Numbered from the stretch's first letter, positions 27,038 to 36,244 are shown. The stretch is 64,000 nucleotides of DNA from Arthrobacter sp. B6 (GCF_001663775.1 NZ_KV467168.1:1772870-1836869); one strand, 5' to 3'. Program-made: numbers and translations. The notes: a model not told the origin generated them from the sequence alone.

Positions 27038-27440
27038 CCTGGGACCCGGAGAGCCGTGCCCAGCCCAGCTGCTCCTGTTGCTTGCGGTTCAGGGACGCCA
27101 CCACCAGATCGTACGAATCCTCCACCATGTCCCGGACCATGGCGTCCGGGAGGGCGCCGTCCAGGCGCACGCCGTTCCAGTGGGTCTTGTTCATATGCCA
27201 CGCGCCCGTGATCTCCGGATGGGCGGCGCGCAGTTGCTCGGCCAAGGCGGGCTCGCATTTCAGGCTCACGGACCAGTCGTGCGGGTCCATCGTGGACGCC
27301 GCAAACATCTTGGCCTCGTGCCGGGCGCCGCCGGCTACGTGCGCCCGGACTTTGAACACAGAGGTTTCGGGTCCGAACGGAAAGTCCTCGTAGGCACCGG
27401 GAAACGACAGGCAGATTTCACGAAGTTCAGCTGGGTCCAT
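27021..27440 (-). CDS. MmcQ/YjbR family DNA-binding-type protein
   Basis: This encodes 139 residues, MDPAELREICLSFPGAYEDFPFGPETSVFKV. The family signature is complete (LSFPGAYEDFPFG near the start, NKTHWNGVRLDG in the second half, MVRDMVEDSYDLVVASL). YjbR/MmcQ proteins have a CyaY-like fold and are called DNA-binding by similarity only. The gene is divergent from the 2-oxoglutarate oxygenase by 45 bp. Confidence 0.92.
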   Translation of the reverse strand: MDPAELREICLSFPGAYEDFPFGPETSVFKVRAHVAGGARHEAKMFAASTMDPHDWSVSLKCEPALAEQLRAAHPEITGAWHMNKTHWNGVRLDGALPDAMVRDMVEDSYDLVVASLNRKQQEQLGWARLSGSQGAPVD

Positions 27441-27485
27441 CCAGTGAGCCTACAAAGCGGCTGCCGCCGGTGCTAGTCTGCGAGC

Positions 27486-28514
27486 ATGTCACATGATCAG
27501 GCGACCATACCTGTTCTGGACCTGAGTACCGCACGCCAGCCCTACGGTCCCTTTAGTCCGGAATTCATTGAAGAGCTGCGGAACGCCACACACAACGTTG
27601 GCTTCTTCCAGCTCACCGGCTATGGCGCCTCGCCAGGCCAGGCGGAGGAGCTGCTGCAGCTCATCCAACGCTTCTTCGATCTCCCCCTTGAGGAACGCAT
27701 GAAGCTGGACAACCGGCTTTCACCGCATTTTCGCGGCTATACCCGGATGGGCACAGAGATCACCCAGGGACGGGCGGACGCCCGGGAGCAGATCGACTAT
27801 TCGCCGGACCGCGAGCCCATCCCGGATTACCCGGCGGACCAGCCCTATTGGCTGCTTCAGGGCCACAATATGTGGCCCACGGAGGCCTTGCCCGAGCTGG
27901 AACCGGCCGCGATGGCCTGGGCCGGGCTGATGTCCGAGGTTGGCATGGAGCTGCTGCGCGCCATTGCCGTTTCCCTCAAGTTGCCGGAGGACCATTTCGA
28001 CGATCCGTTCGCTGGCAGCCCGGCCTGGATGGGCAAGCTGGTGCATTATGTGGGCGGCGTCGTGGAGGCAGCCGGGGACCAGGGCGTGGGCTCCCACGCT
28101 GACTACGGGTTTGTCACCCTCCTCCTGCAGGACGGCGTGGGCGGCCTGGAAGTTTTGCCGCCCGGAGCCGCCGAATGGGCACCGGTGCACCCCATCCCGG
28201 GCGCGCTGGTGGTGAACCTTGGCGAAATGCTGGAAGTCGCCACGGAAGGATACCTCGCTGCGACGATCCACCGCGTGCAGGCGCCGCCACCCGGCGTCGA
28301 CCGCTACTCTGTGCCGTTCTTCTGGTCGCCGCGGCTGGACGCGGTGATTGACCCCGTTCCGCTCCCGCCGGAGCTGAGGGCACAGGCGCGCGGAATCTCG
28401 GATGATCCGTCCAACCCGATGCTGGCGTCGTTCGGTATGAACATGCTCAAGGGCAGGATGCGCGCCCACCCGGACGTGACCGAGCGGCACTACCCGGACC
28501 TGGTGAAAGGCTGA
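27486..28514 (+). CDS. 2-oxoglutarate/Fe(II)-dependent dioxygenase, isopenicillin N synthase family
   Basis: This encodes 342 residues. The N-terminal DIOX_N-like part (IPVLDLSTARQPYGPF, HNVGFFQLTGYG) precedes the double-stranded beta helix, with iron ligands His204 and Asp206 (SHADYG) and His262 (ATIHRV). Arg273 of the RYSVPFF motif binds 2-oxoglutarate. All cofactor residues are present, so an active oxygenase is expected. Bacterial members oxidise varied small molecules; the substrate cannot be read from the sequence and no biosynthetic cluster surrounds it. Confidence 0.92.
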   Translation: MSHDQATIPVLDLSTARQPYGPFSPEFIEELRNATHNVGFFQLTGYGASPGQAEELLQLIQRFFDLPLEERMKLDNRLSPHFRGYTRMGTEITQGRADAREQIDYSPDREPIPDYPADQPYWLLQGHNMWPTEALPELEPAAMAWAGLMSEVGMELLRAIAVSLKLPEDHFDDPFAGSPAWMGKLVHYVGGVVEAAGDQGVGSHADYGFVTLLLQDGVGGLEVLPPGAAEWAPVHPIPGALVVNLGEMLEVATEGYLAATIHRVQAPPPGVDRYSVPFFWSPRLDAVIDPVPLPPELRAQARGISDDPSNPMLASFGMNMLKGRMRAHPDVTERHYPDLVKG

Positions 28515-28532
28515 CCCGCCAGGGACCAGGGG

Positions 28533-28958
28533 TCAGAGGTTGTACTTCCACGCCTGCTGGGCGGGGCAGACGTTCATCACGACATCCAGGCCGGCGGCCT
28601 TGGCGCGTTCGGCCGCCGCTTCGTCAATGACCCCCAACTGCAGCCATACCGCCTTGGCGCCCACGGCAATAGCCTGGTCCACCACCGCGCCGACTTTCTG
28701 CGAATTCACAAAGCAGTCAACGACGTCGATGGGCTGCTTCTCCGGCGGAATGTCACGCAGGCTGCGGTAGCCGGGCTCGCCATGCACGGAATCGCCGGGC
28801 AGGTTCACGGGGATGATCTCCATGCCGAGCCCGTCGCGGATAAACAGCGACGTATCGTAGGCCGCGCGCCACTCGTTGGCGGTCAGGCCCACAATGGCCC
28901 ACCGCCCTTTGTTTCGCATAAGGCGCTCTATGACTGCAGGATCGTTGGTGTGGACCAT
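28533..28958 (-). CDS. CoA-binding domain protein (YccU-like)
   Basis: This encodes 141 residues, a single Rossmann-type CoA-binding domain: WAIVGLTANEWRAAYDTSLFI, IIPVNLPGDSVHGEPGYRSL, VDCFVNSQKVGAVVDQAIAVGAKAVWLQLGVID. It resembles the CoA-binding half of succinyl-CoA synthetase alpha but lacks the catalytic phospho-His domain. It may sense or store acyl-CoA; its true role is unknown. It is convergent with the dioxygenase, 18 bp apart. Confidence 0.93.
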   Translation of the reverse strand: MVHTNDPAVIERLMRNKGRWAIVGLTANEWRAAYDTSLFIRDGLGMEIIPVNLPGDSVHGEPGYRSLRDIPPEKQPIDVVDCFVNSQKVGAVVDQAIAVGAKAVWLQLGVIDEAAAERAKAAGLDVVMNVCPAQQAWKYNL

Positions 28959-29097
28959 GAGCCAAGCCTACGCCGCAGGCACAACAGCTTCGTGCCGAAG
29001 AAATGAATGACATGCGTGCCTGCGTGGAATGCATAGGCCATGGTCGTTTTGAGGGCCACAAGTGTACGTTCGCGCCAAGTTTTCTCGCGGGAACGGC

Positions 29098-29958
29098 TTA
29101 GCGGCTCAACTTCTTCAGCCACTTGGTGCCGTCTCCGGGCACGGCGCCTTCGGGCACGGCGCCTTCGGACATATCACTTTCGGGTACCGCGCTTTTTGGC
29201 ACCGCGCTTTCTGGCACGACGGCGGACAGCAGCTTCTCTGATTTCTCCACCGCCTGCCGGGCAGCTTCCTGGGCGATGTCCGGGTGCGTCCCCGGGCCGG
29301 AGGGGACCTTGGACGCCGTAGCGGCTGACTCTGTGGCTGCCCCAGCGGCTCCGGACGCATCCCGGGCGTCAGCCCCGCCGTCGTCCGGTCCTGCCTTTGC
29401 CGTCCCCGCGCGGTCTTTCTCCGGCACCGACGGCTGGGCCGGCACTTCCTGACCCGGAGGCTCCTGTTGCGGGCCGCCTTGCCGTACGTTCTGCCTAGCG
29501 GGATCCGCGGCGGCTTCCTGCCCCGCCGGCGCCCCTGCCGGCTCCGTTTCCGGCCGGGATTGCGGTTCCGGCTGCGAGAAGAGGCCGGTGGCCGGGGGCA
29601 GCCCGGACATGCTCCACGAGGGGGTCCACTCTTCAAGCAGGTGCTGGACTAAGACGCTGGCCTTCCCCGCAGGCCCGTAGGCACTGGCTGCGACCCCTGT
29701 CGCCCCAAGCCCCATCCCCGCAACGACGGCCAGGCCAACAATGGCGGGGCGGTGCCGGCGCAGCCTGCGACGCCACGACGGCGGGTCCGGCGGGAAGCCC
29801 AGCAGGGCGGCAAGCTCCGGGTTGGGAGCCGGCGCCGGCAGGGACGCGAGACTTCCCAGCGACAAGAGTGCAGCACGCAGTTCGGCGTCCTGCTCCTGGC
29901 CGGCGTCGAGCAGTATCTCGTCCACGGTGTCCAACAGGGGGCTGGGTGGGGAAGTCAT
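29098..29958 (-). CDS. Membrane anti-sigma factor with repetitive extracytoplasmic tail
   Basis: This encodes 286 residues, overlapping the sigma gene by 4 bp (ATGA). A cytoplasmic N-terminus of about 85 residues without the zinc H-x3-C-x2-C motif is followed by one membrane segment (PAIVGLAVVAGMGLGATGVAASAYG). A long Pro/Glu/Ala-rich outer region comes next. Near the end, several copies of a five-residue unit like AVPES/AVPEG are encoded by degenerate 15-bp repeats (29128-29217). The N-terminal half presumably holds the sigma factor at the membrane. The identification rests on gene order and topology, not on a recognised motif. Confidence 0.72.
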   Translation of the reverse strand: MTSPPSPLLDTVDEILLDAGQEQDAELRAALLSLGSLASLPAPAPNPELAALLGFPPDPPSWRRRLRRHRPAIVGLAVVAGMGLGATGVAASAYGPAGKASVLVQHLLEEWTPSWSMSGLPPATGLFSQPEPQSRPETEPAGAPAGQEAAADPARQNVRQGGPQQEPPGQEVPAQPSVPEKDRAGTAKAGPDDGGADARDASGAAGAATESAATASKVPSGPGTHPDIAQEAARQAVEKSEKLLSAVVPESAVPKSAVPESDMSEGAVPEGAVPGDGTKWLKKLSR

Positions 29959-30506
29959 GGCGCCACATATTCCTTCACTAAGGTTTCCTCGCGGAGTCTG
30001 GTCAATGCCCGCCGCTGGAGCTGCTTGACGGCCCCGGGACTCTTCCCCATGACGGACGCAACCTGATCCACTGTCAGGCCACCAATAAGGCGCAGGGTCA
30101 GCACTTCCCTCTGCTCATCCAACAGTCCCTGAAGGAGGCCCAGCACTTCCGACGGCGAGACCCTTTCCAAGGCTTCGGCCTCAGCGGATGATTCCTCCCG
30201 CAGGTCCAACTCCGCGTGGAAGGGGAGCTTTGCGGGGGTGCGGCTTTGCCGGCGGTGATCGTCCACCATCCGGGCATGGGCCACCGAGAAGATAAAGGTG
30301 CGCAGGCCCTGCATGCCGCCGACGACGGACCCAAGCCTGGGAAGGACCGCCAGGAAGACGTCCTGCATAACAGCCTCCGGATCTTCAACACCGCGGGCTG
30401 TGAGATAGCCCAGGACCTGTGGCGCGTGAGTTCGGTACACAAGACTGAAGAGCTCCGGATCGCCGGCTCCAGCCCGCAATACATCGTCAGTCAGCGCATC
30501 GGTCAC
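29955..30506 (-). CDS. ECF-type RNA polymerase sigma factor
   Basis: This encodes 183 residues from GTG. Region 2 is visible (ELFSLVYRTHAPQVLGYLTARGVEDPEAVMQDVFLAVLPRL, then LRTFIFSVAHARMVDDHRRQSR). Region 4 is also clear (LLQGLLDEQREVLTLRLIGGLTVDQVASVMGKSPGAVKQLQRRALTRLRE). It is coupled to a downstream membrane anti-sigma gene. The regulon and inducing signal are unknown. No obvious self-recognition promoter was picked out upstream. Confidence 0.93.
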   Translation of the reverse strand: MTDALTDDVLRAGAGDPELFSLVYRTHAPQVLGYLTARGVEDPEAVMQDVFLAVLPRLGSVVGGMQGLRTFIFSVAHARMVDDHRRQSRTPAKLPFHAELDLREESSAEAEALERVSPSEVLGLLQGLLDEQREVLTLRLIGGLTVDQVASVMGKSPGAVKQLQRRALTRLREETLVKEYVAP

Positions 30507-30676
30507 GGACGTTGGGCTTTCGGTGGAGGGGACTTTGTTTGCTCAGTCTAGGGCCAGGGCCGCTTACGCGGAAAGCCCTTGCCGAACTAACTTTACCCCT
30601 CAGTAACCAAGCCACGGCCACACGCGTGCGCCACCGCACTTCCGCCCGCCGGACCTCCGCAGACGCCGCCAGACGC

Positions 30677-30722
30677 AAAAGAGCCGGGCTGGAACATGAT
30701 GGGGGACAGGTTCCAGCCCGGC
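30677..30722 (-). terminator. Terminator downstream of the DUF1508 gene
   Basis: Perfect 13-bp arms (GCCGGGCTGGAAC and complement) flank a 14-nt loop. On the minus strand the stem is followed by TCTTTTGC. Confidence 0.8.
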
Positions 30723-30801
30723 GCTTCATAGGGGTAATCGCCCGCGGCACTCCAGGGGTTACGCCCTGGCACAAAAAACTTTGGAAGACCGGCGCGGGCC
30801 G

Positions 30802-31131
30802 TCAGGCGGCCCCGGTCAGGCGCGCCGAAGCCACCTGCCGGCGTGGGGCGGTGAAGGAGTGCACCCTGGAGGCGGGAACGCGCTGGTCATCACAGTTCGG
30901 CTGGACTTTCGCGGGAGCCGCCGCGGCGGCCGGTTGCGCGGCGCTGGGAGGCTGGCAAAGATCGGTCACCAGCCCGGTCCCGGCGCACTCACGCACGGCG
31001 GCAATCGCGGCGGCGACAGCGGACTTGTCCTCAAAGGCTCCGGATACAGCCATCACAGTGCCGTCCGCCGCCTTGAGGCGGAACCTGAACAGTGAATCCG
31101 AGTCCAGATAGACTTCAAACTTCCCGGCCAT
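30802..31131 (-). CDS. DUF1508 (YegP-like) protein
   Basis: This encodes 109 residues, ATG at 31131: MAGKFEVYLDSDSLFRFRLKAADGTVMAVSGAFEDKSA and onward. One YegP-type repeat (F-x-V-Y-x-D, FRLKAADG, then S-KSAVAAAIAAVRECA) is followed by an Ala/Pro-rich linker and a basic tail. Many YegP proteins have two repeats; this one has one. The function is unknown; members have been linked to stress. A clear terminator follows. Confidence 0.88.
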   Translation of the reverse strand: MAGKFEVYLDSDSLFRFRLKAADGTVMAVSGAFEDKSAVAAAIAAVRECAGTGLVTDLCQPPSAAQPAAAAAPAKVQPNCDDQRVPASRVHSFTAPRRQVASARLTGAA

Positions 31132-31445
31132 GGCAAATCCTTCCGGTCTGTGGGGTCCTGGCCAGGCAACGTCTTCGCCGCCGCAGGCCCGGACGCATAC
31201 GGTGCGTCGGGCTCCCACGGGTTTGGTCGAACGATCTCTTGATCAGTTCAACGTGTCATTAGATTCTGTCTGCACCGGCTTTAACCTCACAAGACAAGCC
31301 AGGTTAACCCTGTGTAAATTGCTGACAACACCGATCAAAACCAAGCGGCGGGCCACCCAGCCTGGGACCCGCCGCCGTCGACGACTTTGACCTTCTAAGG
31401 GGTCGGCGGGCGCGGTCATAGCCCCGCCTGCCTGACACTGGAACG
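31132..31445. other. Intergenic stretch with one hairpin
   Basis: There is no coding sequence I would support. A stem GCGGCGGG/CCCGCCGC at 31345-31375 with inner partial pairing probably terminates the minus-strand operon that ends at 31446. The AT-richer part at about 31250-31340 may hold the promoter of the DUF1508 gene. Confidence 0.55.
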
Positions 31446-32564
31446 TTAGGAGAATCGGCCCGGACGGAACGTTGCCAACATCGGGTGCTTGTTTCCGGTC
31501 AGAATTTCACCGGAGATCAGTTCCCCGGCGATGAGGCCCAGGGTAGCGCCGGAGTGGGTGAAGGCCACGAAACAGCCGGGCACCTGGCCGAGTTCGCCGA
31601 AGACCGGTTCGCCGTCGCCGGGGATGGGCTTGTAGCCGATCTTCCAGGAGGCGGGCTTGAGTTCGGGGTTGCCTGCGATCAGCTTGGCTGATTCGTCGGC
31701 CAGTTCCTGGACAACGTCATCGGGAATGCTGAAGGAACCGTCCGCGTGTTCGGTGATGCGGTCCTCGTACCAGTCGTGGTCCAGGGCCAAGGTGTTGCCC
31801 GGATTGGGACGAACGGCGGCACGCGGCGTGTTCATCACCGCAGTCACCTGGTGCTCAACAGGCTTGGTGATGACCAGCATGGAAACCGGTGAACCGTTGG
31901 GGATTTCTACGCCCAGCGGCTTGACCACGGCCGGCGTGGCGGCACCGCAGGCCACGAGCACTGCGTCAGCCTTGTAGGTGTCGCCCGCGACAGTTTCGAC
32001 GCCGGTGGCACGGCCGCCGTCGACAGTTACGGAGACCTTCCCCGCGTTGAGGACCAGTTGACCTCCCAGGGCATGGAATTCCTCCATCAGGAAGTTCACC
32101 AGGTCCGGCAGGCTGACCCATCCCTCGCCCGGGTTGAAGATGGCGTTCTCGGGAACAGCGCTGGCGTCAACGCCCGGCGTCACCGATGCGATTTCTTCAG
32201 GGGCCAGCAACTTGGAGTCATAGCCAATGGACTGCTCGTAAGCGTGGCGGGCCTCGGTAACGGCGCGCTGCCCGGCGGCGTTCCACATGAGGCCTCCCCC
32301 GAACTGCAGCCACTCCCGGCTGGGATCGGTGGCGAAAAGTGTCCGGTACCGGTCCACGCCGGCGACGCGCAGCTGGTGGTACGGCGTGGACCGTTCACCG
32401 GCGGAGTTGAGCCATGACAGTGAGCGGCCTGTAGCCTCGCTGGCCAGGCCCTGCTCGGTCAACAGCGTGACGGAGGCGCCTTCGCGGAGCAGGTGGACAG
32501 CGGTGGATACGCCCAGGATGCCGCCTCCGATGACGGCGACGTGCTTGGTAGCGGTGGAGGACAT
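31446..32564 (-). CDS. FAD-dependent amine/amino-acid oxidoreductase (DAO family)
   Basis: This encodes 372 residues; the ATG at 32564 is preceded by AGGGAGA. The N-terminal FAD-binding Rossmann motif is HVAVIGGGILGVSTAVHLL. DAO-family features include the ATGRSLSWLNSAG loop and the C-terminal GCFVAFTHSGATLGLIAGEL segment. It is related to D-amino-acid dehydrogenase, glycine oxidase and opine-oxidase-like enzymes. It is the last gene of an operon with a polar-amino-acid importer and a Gfo/Idh enzyme, so it probably oxidises the imported amine or amino-acid derivative. Confidence 0.9.
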   Translation of the reverse strand: MSSTATKHVAVIGGGILGVSTAVHLLREGASVTLLTEQGLASEATGRSLSWLNSAGERSTPYHQLRVAGVDRYRTLFATDPSREWLQFGGGLMWNAAGQRAVTEARHAYEQSIGYDSKLLAPEEIASVTPGVDASAVPENAIFNPGEGWVSLPDLVNFLMEEFHALGGQLVLNAGKVSVTVDGGRATGVETVAGDTYKADAVLVACGAATPAVVKPLGVEIPNGSPVSMLVITKPVEHQVTAVMNTPRAAVRPNPGNTLALDHDWYEDRITEHADGSFSIPDDVVQELADESAKLIAGNPELKPASWKIGYKPIPGDGEPVFGELGQVPGCFVAFTHSGATLGLIAGELISGEILTGNKHPMLATFRPGRFS

Positions 32565-32611
32565 GGTTCTCCCTTTCTTCGTGTTCTTGGATGTCTTGAA
32601 AAGCGCGTGGC

Positions 32612-33652
32612 TTACGCGAAGGCGTGGATGCTTTCGATGATCTTGAGCGTTTCGAGGGACTCGGACGGGTGCACGGGCAGCGGCCCGTCGCCCCGGAGGG
32701 AGGCCGCGAGTTCTGAGTAGAACCGCGGGTAGTCACCCTTCTCCGCCGGGACGGGCACCGTGGATTCTTCCACTCCCAGGACCCCCCAAGAATCCTGGGC
32801 GTCAAGCCCGTACGCAGGATCCGACGGCGTGAGCCCGGCCGCAAGCGCGGGCTCCTGGCTGTCCAGTCCCCACTTGGTGTAACCGGCTTCCGATCCGAGG
32901 ACGTGGAAACGCGGACCCACCTGGGCTGCCATGCCGTTCATCCAGAGCCGGGAACGGACCCCGGACTCATGAAGCAGCGAGGCGAAGGCCTCTGTGTCGG
33001 CTCCCTCGGGCTGTCCGTGGTTGGCTGTCTCCCCATAGCTCTGCACAACGGGGCCAAAAAGCTGGATGGCCTGGTCGATCAGGTGCGCGCCGAGGTCATG
33101 GAGGATGCCGCCGCCTTCGGTCAGGTCTGCGATGTCGCGCCAGTTTCCGAATCCTTCCGGCCTCCACCATTCAAAGCGTGATTCAAAGGTACGGACTTCG
33201 CCGAGCGCACCCTCCCTGACAAGCTTCTGGAGGGTCAGGAAATCGGCGTCCCACCGGCGGTTCTGGAAGACCGTCAGCTGCACACGGGCGTCGGACGCCC
33301 TGGCCAGAAGCTCCTCACCGTGGCCGGACGTCGTGACGAACGGCTTGTCCACCACAACGTGCAGTCCGTGGGCAATTGCCCTTGCAGCGAGGTCGAAGTG
33401 GGTGAGTGGCGGAGTGCCGAGGATGACCAGGTCCAGATCAGCAGCGAGCGCAAACAGGGCCTCGGGGGTGGGGACGATCCGCGTGCCGGGGTAGAGCCGG
33501 GCCGCCTCAGCCGCACGCTCCGGGTCCGAAGTCACGATGGCGTCGAGCGAGTAGCCGGGATCGGCCGCAATGAGTGGCGCGTGGAACACCCTCCCCGAAA
33601 CCCCGAAGCCGACGACGGCGGTCCGGATGGGTGCCGCTGTTACCCCGCCCAC
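32612..33652 (-). CDS. Gfo/Idh/MocA family oxidoreductase
   Basis: This encodes 346 residues from a GTG that overlaps the preceding TAG by one base. The NAD(P)-binding start is TAVVGFGVSGRVFHAPLI. The family signature near residue 100 (HVVVDKPFVTT, where Lys is the conserved catalytic EKP-type position) is present, as are GGGILHDLGAHLIDQAIQLFG catalytic-region residues. It oxidises or reduces polyols, sugars or related molecules; the exact substrate is unknown. Presence in an amino-acid transport operon with a DAO enzyme suggests a sugar-amine or opine-like substrate. Confidence 0.93.
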   Translation of the reverse strand: MGGVTAAPIRTAVVGFGVSGRVFHAPLIAADPGYSLDAIVTSDPERAAEAARLYPGTRIVPTPEALFALAADLDLVILGTPPLTHFDLAARAIAHGLHVVVDKPFVTTSGHGEELLARASDARVQLTVFQNRRWDADFLTLQKLVREGALGEVRTFESRFEWWRPEGFGNWRDIADLTEGGGILHDLGAHLIDQAIQLFGPVVQSYGETANHGQPEGADTEAFASLLHESGVRSRLWMNGMAAQVGPRFHVLGSEAGYTKWGLDSQEPALAAGLTPSDPAYGLDAQDSWGVLGVEESTVPVPAEKGDYPRFYSELAASLRGDGPLPVHPSESLETLKIIESIHAFA

Positions 33653-34431
33653 TACAGCACTTCCGAAAGGAAGCGCTGCAGCCGTTCGCTGCGCGGGTTG
33701 TCGAAGAGCTCGCCAGGCGTTCCGGACTCCACCACTTCGCCTTCATCCATGAAGACCACCTGGTCTGCCACTTTGCGGGCGAAGCCCATCTCGTGGGTGA
33801 CTACAAGCATGGTCATCCCCCGCTTGCCGAGCCCGGCCATCAGATTCAGCACGCCCTTGACCAGCTCAGGGTCCAGTGCGCTGGTTGCTTCGTCGAAGAG
33901 CATCACCTCAGGTTCCATGGCCAGGGCCCGTGCGATGGCGACGCGCTGCTGCTGGCCTCCGGAGAGGTCCCGGGGGCGGTGGTCGGCCCGCTCGGCCAGG
34001 CCAACTTCGGCAAGGCTGCGCCGGGCGCGCTCCCTCGCCTCGGCCTTGGACATTCCCTTGACGCTCCACAGGGCCAAGGCCACATTTTCGAGGGCAGTGT
34101 GGTCCGGGAAGAGGTTGAAGTGCTGGAACACCATGCCAATGCGGGCGCGCAGGAGGTCCGGCTTTACCTTGAGGGCGCTTTTCCCGGCCAGGAGCACGTC
34201 CCCGCTTTTTGGCTCATGCAGCCGGTTGACTCCACGAAGCAGGGTCGACTTCCCGGAGCCCGAAGGCCCAATGATGCACGTTGTGGTGCCCGGGGCTACG
34301 GTGAGGCTGACGTTGCGGAGCACTTCGATGTCCCCGTAGGCCATTGTCAGGTTCTTCAATTCCAGGCTGGAGCCCTGGAAGGTGTGGCTCTGGGATGCGG
34401 CGGGGTTTGCGGTGTTGCTTGCGAGGCTCAT
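33652..34431 (-). CDS. Polar amino-acid ABC transporter ATP-binding protein
   Basis: This encodes 259 residues. It has Walker A GPSGSGKS, signature LSGGQQQRVAIARALAM, Walker B VMLFDEATSALDPELV, and the H-loop VVTHEMGFARKVAD typical of GlnQ/HisP ATPases. An N-terminal extension of about 20 residues precedes LELKNLTMAYGD. It overlaps the permease gene by 4 bp. It powers import by the permease at 34428 with the binding protein at 35330. Confidence 0.95.
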   Translation of the reverse strand: MSLASNTANPAASQSHTFQGSSLELKNLTMAYGDIEVLRNVSLTVAPGTTTCIIGPSGSGKSTLLRGVNRLHEPKSGDVLLAGKSALKVKPDLLRARIGMVFQHFNLFPDHTALENVALALWSVKGMSKAEARERARRSLAEVGLAERADHRPRDLSGGQQQRVAIARALAMEPEVMLFDEATSALDPELVKGVLNLMAGLGKRGMTMLVVTHEMGFARKVADQVVFMDEGEVVESGTPGELFDNPRSERLQRFLSEVL

Positions 34432-35216
34432 GTGTTGCTCCCGGTGATGAGCGGCGAAGCCGCGTCGAGTTCTTTGACTTCCTTCAGGCCGCTGCTGGGG
34501 GCAGCAGGGCGGCGGCGGCCGGTCCTGAACCTGTTGTCGAAGTAGTTGACCAGGTGGGTCAGCGGGACCGTAATCACGAGGTAGAAGATGCCGGCCAGGA
34601 CCAGCGGAGAGAGGTTTCCGGACAGAACGGCGGCGTCCTGGCCCACGCGGAAGAGCTCACGTTCGCTGACAAGCAGCCCCAGGAAGTAGACGAGGGACGA
34701 ATCCTTCACGATCGCGATGAACTGGTTTACCAGGGCGGGAAGGACGCGCCGGATGCCCTGCGGAACTACCACCAGGGCCATGGACTTGGCGTAGCTCATG
34801 CCCAGTGCGCGGCAGGCCTCGCCCTGTCCCTTGTCCACGCTCTGGATCCCGGCGCGGAAGATTTCGCCGATGTACGCGCTGGCGATCAGGCTCAGCGCAA
34901 TGATTCCCAAGGGGTAGGGCGACGGGCCAAAGATTGACTGGCTGAAGCGTGCGAAGCCCTGGCCAATCAGCAGGATGGTCAGGATGGCCGGCAGGCCGCG
35001 GAAGAGATCCGTGTAGATCCGGGCTGGAATCCGCAGCCACCTGGACGGCGAGATGCCCATGACTGCGACGATCATTCCGAGGACCAAACCGATGATGGTG
35101 GCGGCGATGGAGATGATCAGCGTGTTGAGTAGTCCCACTGCGAGGAGTTGGGGCAGGACTTCGGCCATTGCGCCGAAGTCGAAAAACGTGCGGATGATGG
35201 TGTTAAGCCAGTCCAT
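34428..35216 (-). CDS. Polar amino-acid ABC transporter permease
   Basis: This encodes 262 residues with an HisM/GlnP-type permease domain. It has five or so membrane segments, the family motif RIYTDLFRGLPAILTILLIGQG, and the ATPase-contact EAA loop (GQGEACRALGMSYAKSMALVVVPQGIRRVLPALVNQF). The C-terminal cytoplasmic tail is polar and extended. It probably forms a homodimer, as no second permease gene is present. Confidence 0.95.
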   Translation of the reverse strand: MDWLNTIIRTFFDFGAMAEVLPQLLAVGLLNTLIISIAATIIGLVLGMIVAVMGISPSRWLRIPARIYTDLFRGLPAILTILLIGQGFARFSQSIFGPSPYPLGIIALSLIASAYIGEIFRAGIQSVDKGQGEACRALGMSYAKSMALVVVPQGIRRVLPALVNQFIAIVKDSSLVYFLGLLVSERELFRVGQDAAVLSGNLSPLVLAGIFYLVITVPLTHLVNYFDNRFRTGRRRPAAPSSGLKEVKELDAASPLITGSNT

Positions 35217-35248
35217 GGTTGCTCTCAGACGTAGTTAGCTTGTGAGTC

Positions 35249-35308
35249 CCGGGCGGACCGTGAACTACGGTCCGCCCGGTGGGTTTCGGCCGGACCGGAA
35301 GTCCGGCC
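35249..35308 (-). promoter_or_regulatory. Two intercistronic hairpins between binding protein and permease genes
   Basis: A 13-bp perfect stem (CCGGGCGGACCGT, loop GAACT, 35249-35279) and an 8-bp stem (GGCCGGAC, 35288-35308) lie inside the operon, just after the binding-protein gene. Neither has a strong T-run on the minus strand. They could stabilise the upstream message or act as a partial terminator, giving more binding protein than membrane components. Confidence 0.6.
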
Positions 35309-35329
35309 AGTCCGGCCAGCGTGTTTGGG

Positions 35330-36193
35330 CTACTTGCCCGGGGCGGGAGTAGCGGTCTGTTCTGCCTTGGGCAGGTACTGCTCGGGCATCGGGGATCCCG
35401 GGAACCACTTCTGGTAAAGGTTCTTCCAGGTGCCGTCCTCCATGGCTTCTGCGAGTCCCTTGTTCAGCGCCTCCTTGAAGGCTGGCTTGTCCTTGGCGAT
35501 GGCGAACCCGGCAGGGGCATCGAATGAAGGAATGTCAGCGGCGCTGACCAGGCCGTGCTGCTCCTGGTAGGCCTTGGCGGCCTCGTAGTCCAGGAAGTGG
35601 GCGTCCACGGTCCCGCTGTTCACGGCGGCGATGGCGGTGTTGTTGTCCGGGAAACGCACCAGGCTGGCCGAGGTGAAGTTCTTCACCGCGTAGGCTTCCT
35701 GCAGGGTGCCCTGCACCACGCCAAGCCGCTTGCCGGCCAGGCCATTGGCATCCGTGATGCCGGAGTCCTTGGTGGTGATGACGGTCAGGTAGCCGGCGAG
35801 GTAGCCGTCGGAGAAATCAACGGTTTCCTTGCGCTTGTCAGTGATGCCAATAGCGGCCACACCGACGTCGAACTGGCCGTTGGCAACTGCGGCGAGCAGG
35901 CCGGAGAAGTCCTGTCCGGTGAAGACCACATTGTCTACCCCGGCGCGGTGGGCCACGTCCTTGAAGAGCTCAACGTCGAAGCCGGTGAAGTTGCCGCTTG
36001 CATCGGCGAAGGTGTACGGCTTTGAATCGCCCAGGCTGGCAACCCGGATGGTGCCGGGCTCAATGAGGCCGTAGGGGTTGTCTGCGGTTGAGCTGGCGGC
36101 CGGGGTTGATCCGGCGCAGCCCGAGAGTGCGAGGAGGGCCGCAACGGCGGCGGCAACGATCCCTCCGCGGCGGAAGTTCAGTCCTTTAGTCAC
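35330..36193 (-). CDS. Polar amino-acid ABC transporter substrate-binding lipoprotein
   Basis: This encodes 287 residues from a GTG at 36193. The signal peptide ends in a lipobox (LLALSGCAG). The SBP family-3 fold is clear: [55 protein letters not shown], and [12 protein letters not shown]. It captures an amino acid or related cation outside the cell. It is the first gene of the operon and divergent from the LacI-type regulator. Confidence 0.94.
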   Translation of the reverse strand: MTKGLNFRRGGIVAAAVAALLALSGCAGSTPAASSTADNPYGLIEPGTIRVASLGDSKPYTFADASGNFTGFDVELFKDVAHRAGVDNVVFTGQDFSGLLAAVANGQFDVGVAAIGITDKRKETVDFSDGYLAGYLTVITTKDSGITDANGLAGKRLGVVQGTLQEAYAVKNFTSASLVRFPDNNTAIAAVNSGTVDAHFLDYEAAKAYQEQHGLVSAADIPSFDAPAGFAIAKDKPAFKEALNKGLAEAMEDGTWKNLYQKWFPGSPMPEQYLPKAEQTATPAPGK

Positions 36194-36244
36194 AGCATTT
36201 GTCCAATCAGAAATAGGGCCTGGGGCCTTGGGTGAATCCCTTGC

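Noticed and set aside
29128..29217. Repeats considered as a CRISPR array
   Set aside because: The units are 15 bp without spacers and are in frame, coding a pentapeptide repeat.
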